DNA from: Arenibacter aquaticus | GTDB taxonomy: Bacteria > Bacteroidota > Bacteroidia > Flavobacteriales > Flavobacteriaceae | Reading direction: 5' to 3' | Assembly (NCBI RefSeq): GCF_003957295.1 | Contig: NZ_RQPJ01000021.1 | Span: forward strand, 852,210 to 916,209 | DNA: 64,000 bases | In this document: positions 47,978-56,529 of the stretch, piece by piece | How positions within the stretch are numbered: the first letter of the stretch is position 1 | Layout: every line of letters starts with the position of its first letter | Notes under the pieces: generated by a model | Databases searched by the model: none | Seen by the model: only the letters and a program-made list of their open reading frames with translations | What the model was told of the DNA's origin: nothing | Position numbers and translations under genes: made by a program

Positions 47978-49828
47978 ATGAAAACAAGATATAATTATAT
48001 AAAATTGTTTCTCCTTGTCTTGGTATTGGGAATCATTTCATGTCAAGATATGGATGAAGTTCATGAACAATATGTGGCGGATGGTGAAATAATATACACA
48101 AACAAAGTAGATTCCCTAACTACATTTGCCGGTAAGAACAGGGTTAAAATATCCGGATATATTACAGGTGGGTTTAACGTGAATGAGGTAGTGGTAACTT
48201 GGAACAAAGGATTGAATCAGCAGGTTTTTCCTTATCAGAAATCCGATGAGGAAACTGACCCTATTGACTTAATCGTTACTAATTTAGACGAGGACAACTA
48301 TGAATTTAATATTTATAGTAAGGATGAAGATGGCAACAAGTCCATCCCTGTTGTAGTATTTGGATCGGCTTATGGTGAAAAGTATCAATCCAATTTAGAA
48401 CCAAGAGCTGTAAACAAGGTTTCTTTTGATGAGACCAACGCTGAATTAGTTCTAGCCTTGAGCAGTGAACTACAAAGGGATACCGAATTTAGATTCACCG
48501 ATACTAATAATACTGAAAATATAATAACGGTTTCAGCGGAAGACAACCAAGTGATTTTGGAGAATATATCTTTAAACAATCCTATCGCCTACCGGACTTA
48601 TTATGTACCCACGCAGGCGGTAGAAGGTGAGGAAACTTCAATAGACCAATTTGAATCCGATTGGTATACATATGAATTTCCAAGTGTGTTTTCGTCAATC
48701 TTTACAAGTATGACATTGGAGCCAATTTCAGGAGGTGTAATAGCAAATTGGGAAAATTCAGAAAATGACCTCATGACGTTTGATTTCAAAAATATGAACA
48801 AACAAGATCAAGAGGTCATAAATACTGTAACATCGTCAGAGTCTACGGGGACGTATACATTTGAGGGCATGAAAAGTGAAGAACAGGATGTTGAAATCAC
48901 CATTTCAGACATCTATGGGAATTCACAATCAATGTCATACACTGTAACCCCTTTACCAGCAGCCGGCAAGGGCAACTGGACTATTGTTGATTTTTCAACT
49001 GAAGAAGCAGGCGGTGAAGGTCCAGTAAACGGATATGCAACAGCAGCAATTGATGGTGATCCAGCTACGTTTTGGCATTCAAACTGGTCTAGTACTGGTT
49101 CATCTTACCCACATCATTTAACTATTGACTTAGGAGAAGAAAAAAGTGTCGCTGGTTTTGAGATTTTTACAAGAAGTGGAGATAGTCGTGGTGCTACAGA
49201 ACATGAGTTTTGGGTAAGTAATGACAATATAACCTTTACTAAAATAGCAACACTTAATGCTCCTATAGATGTTAATAATGGTACCCTGGTTGCTACTGAT
49301 GCAGTTACAACAGCAAGATACGTAAAGTATATAGCTACGGCAGGCCCAGAAAATTTCACCTTTCTAGGAGAATTAAATGTTATTACGTCTTTGGATAATT
49401 CAGATTGGTCTATTGTTGATTTTTCAACAGAAGAAGCTGGAGGTGAAGGTCCTGTAAATGGATATGCTACTGCTGCAATTGATGGAGATACAGCAACATT
49501 TTGGCATTCGAATTGGTCTAGTACTGGTTCATCCTACCCACATCATTTAACTATCGATTTAGGACAAGAAAGAAGTGTCGCCGGTTTTGAGATTTTTACA
49601 AGAAGTGGTTTTAATGGCGGAGCCACTGTTCATGAATTTTGGGTAAGTAACGATAATGTAACCTTTACAAAAGTAGCCACGCTTGACTCCGGTTTGGATC
49701 CCAACAATGGTACTTTAGTTTATGCTGATGCCCTGACAACCGCAAAATATGTAAAGTATGTTGCGATTGAAGGGCCAAATACCTTTACCTATTTAGGTGA
49801 AATAAGAGTATTGGGAGCAATTGATTAG
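47978..49828 (+). CDS. DUF4998 lipoprotein with two tandem discoidin (F5/8 type C) domains
   Basis: 616 residues from the ATG at 47978 (MKTRYNYIKLFLLVLVLGIISCQDMDEV, SPII); the alternative ATG at 47963 overlaps the previous stop. DUF4998 (about 20-225) is followed by a beta-sandwich linker, then two nearly identical discoidin domains (about 335-472 and 478-615). Both contain VDFSTEEAGGEGPVNGYATA, FWHSNWSSTGSSYPHHL and SVAGFEIFTRSG. They are encoded by a tandem repeat with a 429-bp (143-codon) period. Discoidin domains bind carbohydrate, often galactose or GalNAc type. A terminator follows. Confidence 0.9.
   Translation: MKTRYNYIKLFLLVLVLGIISCQDMDEVHEQYVADGEIIYTNKVDSLTTFAGKNRVKISGYITGGFNVNEVVVTWNKGLNQQVFPYQKSDEETDPIDLIVTNLDEDNYEFNIYSKDEDGNKSIPVVVFGSAYGEKYQSNLEPRAVNKVSFDETNAELVLALSSELQRDTEFRFTDTNNTENIITVSAEDNQVILENISLNNPIAYRTYYVPTQAVEGEETSIDQFESDWYTYEFPSVFSSIFTSMTLEPISGGVIANWENSENDLMTFDFKNMNKQDQEVINTVTSSESTGTYTFEGMKSEEQDVEITISDIYGNSQSMSYTVTPLPAAGKGNWTIVDFSTEEAGGEGPVNGYATAAIDGDPATFWHSNWSSTGSSYPHHLTIDLGEEKSVAGFEIFTRSGDSRGATEHEFWVSNDNITFTKIATLNAPIDVNNGTLVATDAVTTARYVKYIATAGPENFTFLGELNVITSLDNSDWSIVDFSTEEAGGEGPVNGYATAAIDGDTATFWHSNWSSTGSSYPHHLTIDLGQERSVAGFEIFTRSGFNGGATVHEFWVSNDNVTFTKVATLDSGLDPNNGTLVYADALTTAKYVKYVAIEGPNTFTYLGEIRVLGAID
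48983..49828 (+). repeat. 429-bp tandem duplication encoding paired discoidin domains
   Basis: Copy 1 begins near 48983 and copy 2 near 49412, an offset of 429 nt with the frame preserved. The 5' halves are most conserved; the 3' halves have diverged at many third positions and some residues. This indicates an internal in-frame duplication. Confidence 0.85.
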
Positions 49829-49844
49829 TTTTTTCCATAAATTT

Positions 49845-49878
49845 AAAAAAGAGGGTTGTATGCAACCCTCTTTTTTTT
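49845..49878 (+). terminator. Terminator of the second susCD operon
   Basis: AGAGGGTTG and CAACCCTCT pair around TATG, followed by TTTTTTT. Confidence 0.8.
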
Positions 49879-49910
49879 AGCCAAAAAACCCTATAAAACC
49901 TGCCGAAACA

Positions 49911-52900
49911 ATGAAAATCATAGCAACCAAATTCAAGTTTATTTTAACTTCATTTGTACTTATTATATGTGGAGAGCAGCTACACGCTCAACTAAAAACA
50001 ACACCCTATGATGAGTTGCCGGGAATTATCAATACCTATAAACCAAACTACCAATCCTCCTTCCCTGACTGGGCCAAACTATTATATGAATACCCCATTA
50101 ACTACAATGAAATAGAAAAAGGATATTTGGCCTATAAGGCAAAAGATCCGGGTAAAACACCCATTGAAAGATATTACAAAATATGGAAGCGGGTTATCGC
50201 AGACTATGTTATTTCGGATGGAACCATAGTGTTACCAAAAGTAAACTCAACAAAACTAGGCAATACTAAAACAGGTTTAACAGCAAAAGGTTCCGATACT
50301 TCTAACGCAAATTGGTCCTTCTTGGGACCAAAAAATACCTATTGGCTAAACGAATCAAATTCTCCTGAAATTCCTAATATAGCACCTTGGCAAGTAAATG
50401 TTTATTCAATTGCCATTTCTAAATCCAATAATGATATCCTATACGCCGGTACGGAAACTGGCTATATAAACAAATCTACCGACAAAGGACTAACTTGGCG
50501 TTTAATGGCACAAGATTACCTTTTTCTATCTGGCATAACCAGTATTGTGGTACACCCTACCAATCCCAATATAGTATTTGCTGCATCTTCCAAACAAATT
50601 CATAAAACCTTGAACGGAGGGGAAACATGGTTTCCCTTACTTAACATGGACCTGGACGTTAATCATATTTTCATAGACGAAAACAATACAGACAAACTAA
50701 TTATTTCTTCGGACAAGGGTATTTACCTGAGTACAGATGCAGGAAACAATTGGGTACAACGTACTACAAATATGGTTTATGATTTACAGGTATCACCAGC
50801 AAATCCCAATGAAGTTTATGCATTGGCAAAAAGCAATTCCAATAATTTTGAGATACTTTTTTCCACGGATGCCGGTAATACTTTTTCAAAACTAAATAGT
50901 TTTCCTTCCGATTTTAAAGATGTAGCAGGAGGATTGTTGGCCATGTCGGAAGCTAATTCCAACTTGCTTTATGTAACCATGTTAAGCGAAAACAATACTC
51001 CTTTACTGTATAAAGGAATACTTAATGAGGGAGCATGGACCTGGGGAAAAGTAATTGAATGTAATACCGACAGCTTTGGATACAATAACGGTCAAGGATA
51101 TTATGATCTGGTACTTGAAGTTTCACCCACGGATGAGAATGTCTTTATGGTAGGTACCGTAACCTTGTTCAAAACCAATAATGGGGGGGCTACTTTTGAT
51201 GCAATTGGCGGTTATGATGGCCGATTTTCTATTCATCCAGACATACAAGACCTCATTTGGCTTCCAAATGGATCCGTTTACGTAGCTACTGACGGAGGAA
51301 TAAGTTTTTCCACAGATGGCTTTGAAACTGATTTTCAACCGTTGATAAATGGTCTGATAGGTTCTGATATGTGGGGCTTTGACCAAGGTTGGAACGAAGA
51401 TATTGTTGTTGGTGGAAGATATCACAATGGGAATACTGCGATGGCCGATTTTTATGGAAATAAGGCTCTTAGAATGGGAGGAGCTGAATCTGCCACTGGC
51501 TGGGTTCTTCATGGCAAAAAAAGTCACGTAGCGTTTAATGATCTGGGTAATGGTTGGATATTACCAAAGACGGCGGAATCTGCTCCCCAGGGTAGATTTA
51601 TTTTTTCCAAGTATCCTAATATGTTGGAATATGGAGGAAATAGGGGAAGCCTTATCCATCATCCCAATTACCACCATATAATTTTTCTTGGGGAAGGCAA
51701 TACGTTATGGAAAAGTACGGATATGGGACAAACCTTTTCATCACTTCATCAATTTTCAGATTTGGTAATGGAAATAGAAGTCAGTGCGAACAATCCTAAG
51801 GTGATGTATTTAGACGTCAAGGGAAACGGCTTATATAAAAGTGAAGATGGCGGTAAAACCTGGGAACACAAACCATCTCTAAGCGATGCTTCAAACGCAG
51901 GAACCAATATTAATGGCCGAATTAATATGGTGCTGTCCCCTTACGATGAAAATACCCTATATGCCACCTATTCCAATGGTACTTGGACCTCCGAAAAAGG
52001 GAAGGTGTTTAAATCCTTGGACGGAGGGGACTCTTGGGAAGATATCACAGGAGGTTTGGATCTCAATACCAAATGTTTAGTGATTCAACCCACCTCTAAC
52101 AATGAAGACCTTATTTACATATTTGGCAAAAGGGCAAAAAATGTTCCAGCCCAAGTTTATTATAAAACTACCTCCATGGCCAATTGGGAGTTATTTTCCA
52201 ATAATTTCCCAGAAAACTTTGACATCAATACTGCCCTACCCTTTTACAGGGACGCCAAGATAAGGGTTGCTGGAGGTGCGGGCGTATGGGAAACTCCCAT
52301 GCAGGATCAAAACTTTGAACCAGTATTGAATCCCTGGGTAGAAAATAATGTAAATAAATGTATGTTGGACACCCTAAACTTTGATGATCATTCCATGATT
52401 AATCACGAGGGTGCCACGTGGAATTGGCAAATAACACCTGAACCCGCTTATATCAGTGACCCTAACATAAGGAATCCAAAAGTAGTACTTGGAAATCCAG
52501 GTTCCTACAAGGTCATTATGACTGTTAACCAAAATGGAAAGGTATATACCAAAACTATAGAGAATATGGTGACCACAACTACTTGCCCTTCCATTAATGA
52601 TTGTAGTAACCCTGGAATATTACCTAAGAATGAATGGACCTTATTATATGCAAATAGTGAGGAAGCCAATTACCCTGGTTTGGCCACAATGGCCTTTGAT
52701 GATGACCCAAACACCATATGGCATACCAGATGGAGTTCAGGAACCGATCACCATCCCCATGAGATACAGATAGACCTTGGCAATTCATATAGCATTAGTG
52801 AATTTGAATATTTACCTAGATCCGACGGTCAAAACGGAAGAATCAATGAATATGCCATCTATTTTAACTATGACCAAAACAATTGGGGGCCAGCTACTGT

Positions 52901-53936
52901 AACTGGAACATTCGAAAACTCTTCCAGTCCACAGATAATTAAATTTCCCGAACCCATAAGAGGAAGATATATGAGAATAGTTGCACTTTCTGAGGTTAAT
53001 GGAGGAGCATGGACGTCTATATCCGAAATAACATTAACAGGTTGTTTATCGGATAACTGCCCTAATATTGATAATCAAGATCAGGCAGATTTCGACCATG
53101 ATGGTTTGGGAGATGCATGTGATGATGATGACGATAATGATGGGGTTCCAGACCTAGTAGATGATTGCCCCAAATCCGATTTAAACGCACAAGTAAATGT
53201 AAAGGGTTGTTCCATTTTTGTCTTGCCGGTAAATAATTTCTCACTGCAAGCGGTATCAGAAACCTGTAGGGAGAGTAACAATGGTAAAATAATTATTACT
53301 GCCTTGGAAGCCTTGGATTATAAGGTAAATATCTCTTATAACGGGCAGGATCTTTCATATAATTTTACTAAATCTATTGAAATAGACGATCTGGAATCAG
53401 GAGTGTATGGGCTATGCATTTATGTGGAAGGTGAAATTGGTTTTGAGCGTTGTTATGACCTTACGGTAAGTGAACCTAAGGATATAGCAGTATTATCTTA
53501 TTATGACCCCGATACCCAAAAAATATCCTTAAAAATGTACAATGGCACAAGTTACAAGGTTTCCGTTAACGGAAATATCTGGAAAACAACAGAAAGTGAA
53601 TTTTCCACCACCTTGGAAGAGGGATCCAATCATATTTTGGTCACAACGGAAAAAGACTGTCAAGGAATATTTGAAAAACAAATAACGCTCAACGAAAAAA
53701 TATTGGTGTATCCCAATCCCGTCGAGAACAATCTCTACATAAATGTAGGTAGAAATAGTTCTGAGCCGACTCAAATTCAAATGTATGATATTGGTGGTAA
53801 GTTAATACTTTCTAGAACCCTTGGTGCTACCTACGGCCTGATATACCTGGATGTGGCTTTCGTTCCAAGCGGAATGTATACCATTCGTCTAACTGACAGG
53901 CAAGGAACACATAACTTTAAAATTATAAAAAAATGA
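49911..53936 (+). CDS. Giant T9SS-secreted beta-propeller protein with PKD, discoidin and TSP3 modules
   Basis: 1341 residues. After an SPI signal ([13 protein letters not shown]) a large sortilin/BNR-type propeller region (about 120-800) contains at least seven Asp-box-like turns ([55 protein letters not shown]). A PKD-like domain (about 810-893), a discoidin domain (about 905-1043, [22 protein letters not shown]) and a thrombospondin type-3 calcium repeat ([19 protein letters not shown]) follow. The C-terminus is a type A T9SS sorting domain ([13 protein letters not shown] to NFKIIKK). It should be secreted or cell-surface attached. The propeller could bind or cleave a glycan; no catalytic set is recognised. 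It overlaps the next gene (ATGA). Confidence 0.9.
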   Translation: MKIIATKFKFILTSFVLIICGEQLHAQLKTTPYDELPGIINTYKPNYQSSFPDWAKLLYEYPINYNEIEKGYLAYKAKDPGKTPIERYYKIWKRVIADYVISDGTIVLPKVNSTKLGNTKTGLTAKGSDTSNANWSFLGPKNTYWLNESNSPEIPNIAPWQVNVYSIAISKSNNDILYAGTETGYINKSTDKGLTWRLMAQDYLFLSGITSIVVHPTNPNIVFAASSKQIHKTLNGGETWFPLLNMDLDVNHIFIDENNTDKLIISSDKGIYLSTDAGNNWVQRTTNMVYDLQVSPANPNEVYALAKSNSNNFEILFSTDAGNTFSKLNSFPSDFKDVAGGLLAMSEANSNLLYVTMLSENNTPLLYKGILNEGAWTWGKVIECNTDSFGYNNGQGYYDLVLEVSPTDENVFMVGTVTLFKTNNGGATFDAIGGYDGRFSIHPDIQDLIWLPNGSVYVATDGGISFSTDGFETDFQPLINGLIGSDMWGFDQGWNEDIVVGGRYHNGNTAMADFYGNKALRMGGAESATGWVLHGKKSHVAFNDLGNGWILPKTAESAPQGRFIFSKYPNMLEYGGNRGSLIHHPNYHHIIFLGEGNTLWKSTDMGQTFSSLHQFSDLVMEIEVSANNPKVMYLDVKGNGLYKSEDGGKTWEHKPSLSDASNAGTNINGRINMVLSPYDENTLYATYSNGTWTSEKGKVFKSLDGGDSWEDITGGLDLNTKCLVIQPTSNNEDLIYIFGKRAKNVPAQVYYKTTSMANWELFSNNFPENFDINTALPFYRDAKIRVAGGAGVWETPMQDQNFEPVLNPWVENNVNKCMLDTLNFDDHSMINHEGATWNWQITPEPAYISDPNIRNPKVVLGNPGSYKVIMTVNQNGKVYTKTIENMVTTTTCPSINDCSNPGILPKNEWTLLYANSEEANYPGLATMAFDDDPNTIWHTRWSSGTDHHPHEIQIDLGNSYSISEFEYLPRSDGQNGRINEYAIYFNYDQNNWGPATVTGTFENSSSPQIIKFPEPIRGRYMRIVALSEVNGGAWTSISEITLTGCLSDNCPNIDNQDQADFDHDGLGDACDDDDDNDGVPDLVDDCPKSDLNAQVNVKGCSIFVLPVNNFSLQAVSETCRESNNGKIIITALEALDYKVNISYNGQDLSYNFTKSIEIDDLESGVYGLCIYVEGEIGFERCYDLTVSEPKDIAVLSYYDPDTQKISLKMYNGTSYKVSVNGNIWKTTESEFSTTLEEGSNHILVTTEKDCQGIFEKQITLNEKILVYPNPVENNLYINVGRNSSEPTQIQMYDIGGKLILSRTLGATYGLIYLDVAFVPSGMYTIRLTDRQGTHNFKIIKK

Positions 53937-54631
53937 TTCGATCTATAATACTATTACTTCTAATTTTCCCAATTATATCTTGTAGTAAAGGTGGGGATAC
54001 ACCAAAGGAGGAAGAGTTAAGTTTACCGGCTGCAGCATCCCTAATTTTTCCTTCTAATAATTCGGAATGTATTGAAGGAGTGGTAAAAAATGATACCCAA
54101 AGTTCGGTTACCTTTCAATGGGAAGATGCCACCAACGCGGACAGTTATGAACTTAAATTAAAAAATCTATCAACTGGAGTTACAACAGGTTATAATGTCA
54201 TCCAAAATGAAGTAACCATTGAATTGGATAGAGGCAGTGCCTATTCTTGGTATGTTATTTCTAAAAGTAAAAATTCCAAAGAAATTTCAGAGAGTGCTGT
54301 CTGGAGATTCTACAATGCCAATGCAACTATTTCTTCCTATGCCCCATTCCCAGCCCTTCTAGTTTCCCCGACAATAAACCAGGAGATAGTTTTTTCTTCC
54401 GAAGGAATAGTATTGGAATGGACAGGGAGCGATGTGGATAAGGATATAGTAGCCTATGATATCTATTTTGGATTTAGCAACCCACCTGAACTATATCAAG
54501 AAAACCTTAACACCCCTAAAGTAGAAAATGTTGTTGTGAAGCCAGCAACCAATTACTATTGGAAGATAATAACTAAGGACTCTAAAGGAAATATTTCCTA
54601 TTCCAATCTTTTTCAATTTAAAGTAAAATAA
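53933..54631 (+). CDS. Lipoprotein with two FN3-like domains
   Basis: 232 residues with a lipobox ([15 protein letters not shown]). Two fibronectin type III-like sandwiches (about 32-125 and 140-232) carry the recurring [19 protein letters not shown] / [21 protein letters not shown] and [12 protein letters not shown] / [14 protein letters not shown] patterns typical of Bacteroidetes surface lipoproteins. The start codon overlaps the stop of the giant T9SS protein (ATGA), so the two are translationally coupled. It may anchor or assist that protein at the outer membrane; this is inference. Confidence 0.85.
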   Translation: MIRSIILLLLIFPIISCSKGGDTPKEEELSLPAAASLIFPSNNSECIEGVVKNDTQSSVTFQWEDATNADSYELKLKNLSTGVTTGYNVIQNEVTIELDRGSAYSWYVISKSKNSKEISESAVWRFYNANATISSYAPFPALLVSPTINQEIVFSSEGIVLEWTGSDVDKDIVAYDIYFGFSNPPELYQENLNTPKVENVVVKPATNYYWKIITKDSKGNISYSNLFQFKVK

Positions 54632-55119
54632 GTACCAAAAAGGTAATTTGGAAAACTTTAAAGGATATAGGAAGTAGACAATACAAAAAATGGTTTGCTA
54701 GGGAACTGAAGTTCCTTAGCAAACCATTTTTTTATCTACTTTTAACTAAATTGTTATCGTAAAAATGCCATTAAAAATTACCTTATGACCATCCATTTGA
54801 ATATCGAAAAATTCATCATATGCAATAATCTAAGTATTATATTGGCCAAATTTTAAATGAGGAATTATGGATACTGGGAAAACCAACTCTAGAGTTGGCC
54901 TCATAAAAATTAATTGATCGTTTACAGTTTAACAACAGATAATGGCTTCTCAAAATTGTTGGCAAATCAAAAATCAGTGAAGCACTTTAATATGAAAGTA
55001 AGCTTGAAAACAGTAATAGGAAATATTGCCAATAGAGTAAGCCTTTTTAATAATGCCATCCTTACAAGACAATCCTTAATTCCAATAAAATATTAACTCA
55101 TACCGTCCAAACTTCAACC
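54632..55119. other. 488-bp intergenic region before the second sulfatase
   Basis: Apart from the strong terminator at 54685-54733, I see no gene, full promoter consensus or repeat. A 60-codon open frame at 54914-55096 has no recognisable family features. Confidence 0.5.
54685..54733 (+). terminator. Strong terminator after the FN3-like lipoprotein gene
   Basis: A long stem (TGGTTTGCTAGGGAAC with GTTCCTTAGCAAACCA, one mismatch) has a 4-nt TGAA loop, an A-run before it and TTTTTTT after it, so it could act on both strands. Confidence 0.85.
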
Positions 55120-56514
55120 ATGAAATTCACTTTCCATATTCTAATCTATCTAATCCCCTTAGTATTATTTTCCCAAAAAGACCTTGACGAAGTGCGTGAA
55201 TCAAATGATAGGCCCAATTTTGTTTTTATTGTTGCCGATGACCTTGGCTATGGAGATTTGGGTTTTACAGGAAGTACACAAATAAAGACTCCTAATATTG
55301 ATAAATTGGCCCAAACGGGGGTATTTTGTTCTGAAGGCTATGTTTCTTCTGCCGTTTGCAGTCCTTCAAGAGCTGGTTTTTTAACGGGCATCAATCAAGT
55401 AGAATTTGGTCATGACAACAATCTGGCCAACAACCAACCTGGTTTCGATCCCCAGTTTTTAGGATTGCCCATAACACAAAAGACCATAGCCGATCATCTA
55501 AAACCTTTGGGCTACACAAGTGGCATTATAGGGAAATGGCATTTAGGCCATGAGAACCAATTTCATCCCTTAAATAGAGGATTCGACGAATTTTGGGGCT
55601 ATCTCGGAGGCGGACACGATTACTTCAATTCCAAGCCAAATGATAAGCGATACTTGGCTCCGATAGAATGCAATTATAAGACGGTACAACCAATTACTTA
55701 TATCACGGACGATAAGGGGGACGAATGTGTTGATTTTATAAAACGACATAAAAACGAACCTTTCTTTCTTTTTGCCTCCTTCAATGCTCCCCATACCCCA
55801 ATGCAGGCGACCAAGGCCGATTTGTCATTATACGGTCATATAAAGGATAAAAAAAGAAGGACATACGCGGCAATGGTACATAGGCTTGATGTTAATGTGG
55901 GCAAAATTATAGATGCTATAAATGAACATGGTTTGGACAAAAATACCCTTGTCGTTTTTATAAGTGACAATGGAGGTCCTATTCACAACGGTTCCATCAA
56001 CTCCCCTTACAACGGGAAAAAAGGCAGCTTGTTGGAAGGTGGAATACATGTCCCTTTTATAATAAATTGGCCTAAAACCCTACCCTCAGGAAAAACCTAC
56101 TCCCATATGGTTTCTTCACTGGACTTTGCCCCGACCTTTTTGGCCTTGGCAGGTGGAAGTATAAAAGAATACCCTTTTAGCGGTACCAATCTAATACCCC
56201 ATCTAGTAGAAGATAACAGCCAAGCGCCCCATGCCAATCTTAAGTGGCGCTTTACCATTAGTGCGGCCATAAGGGAAGGGGACTATAAATTGATCAGGCT
56301 TCCAGATAGATTTCCCTTATTGTTTCATCTTCCTTCGGACATTGCTGAACAGCATAACATAGCTCTGGACAACTTGGATATCACCAAAGACCTACTGGAA
56401 AAATTAGGAAATTGGGATGTATCTCTCCCCCACCCGCTATTCTTGGAAGGTGCCCAATGGAAAAAACGACAGCTTTCCCAATACGACGATAGTTATCCAT
56501 TAATACAACCATAA
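55120..56514 (+). CDS. Sulfatase, family S1, Cys-type, exported
   Basis: 464 residues with an SPI signal (ILIYLIPLVLFSQ). The sulfatase core has PNFVFIVADDLGYGDLG (metal Asp40-Asp41) and the formylglycine motif CSPSR (Cys80) followed by AGFLTG. Then come IIGKWHLGHE, FASFNAPHTPM and VVFISDNGGP. It is shorter than the first sulfatase and lacks its GHAHIRGN segment, so the two probably remove sulfate from different positions or residues. The exact S1 subfamily was not determined. The PhoD-like gene starts 15 nt downstream, so they form a two-gene operon. Confidence 0.93.
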   Translation: MKFTFHILIYLIPLVLFSQKDLDEVRESNDRPNFVFIVADDLGYGDLGFTGSTQIKTPNIDKLAQTGVFCSEGYVSSAVCSPSRAGFLTGINQVEFGHDNNLANNQPGFDPQFLGLPITQKTIADHLKPLGYTSGIIGKWHLGHENQFHPLNRGFDEFWGYLGGGHDYFNSKPNDKRYLAPIECNYKTVQPITYITDDKGDECVDFIKRHKNEPFFLFASFNAPHTPMQATKADLSLYGHIKDKKRRTYAAMVHRLDVNVGKIIDAINEHGLDKNTLVVFISDNGGPIHNGSINSPYNGKKGSLLEGGIHVPFIINWPKTLPSGKTYSHMVSSLDFAPTFLALAGGSIKEYPFSGTNLIPHLVEDNSQAPHANLKWRFTISAAIREGDYKLIRLPDRFPLLFHLPSDIAEQHNIALDNLDITKDLLEKLGNWDVSLPHPLFLEGAQWKKRQLSQYDDSYPLIQP

Positions 56515-56529
56515 CATAAATCACGCTAA

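Noticed and set aside
54914-55096. 60-codon frame upstream of the second sulfatase as a gene
   Set aside because: No family features, no promoter or coding pattern, and it lies in a long A+T-rich intergenic region.
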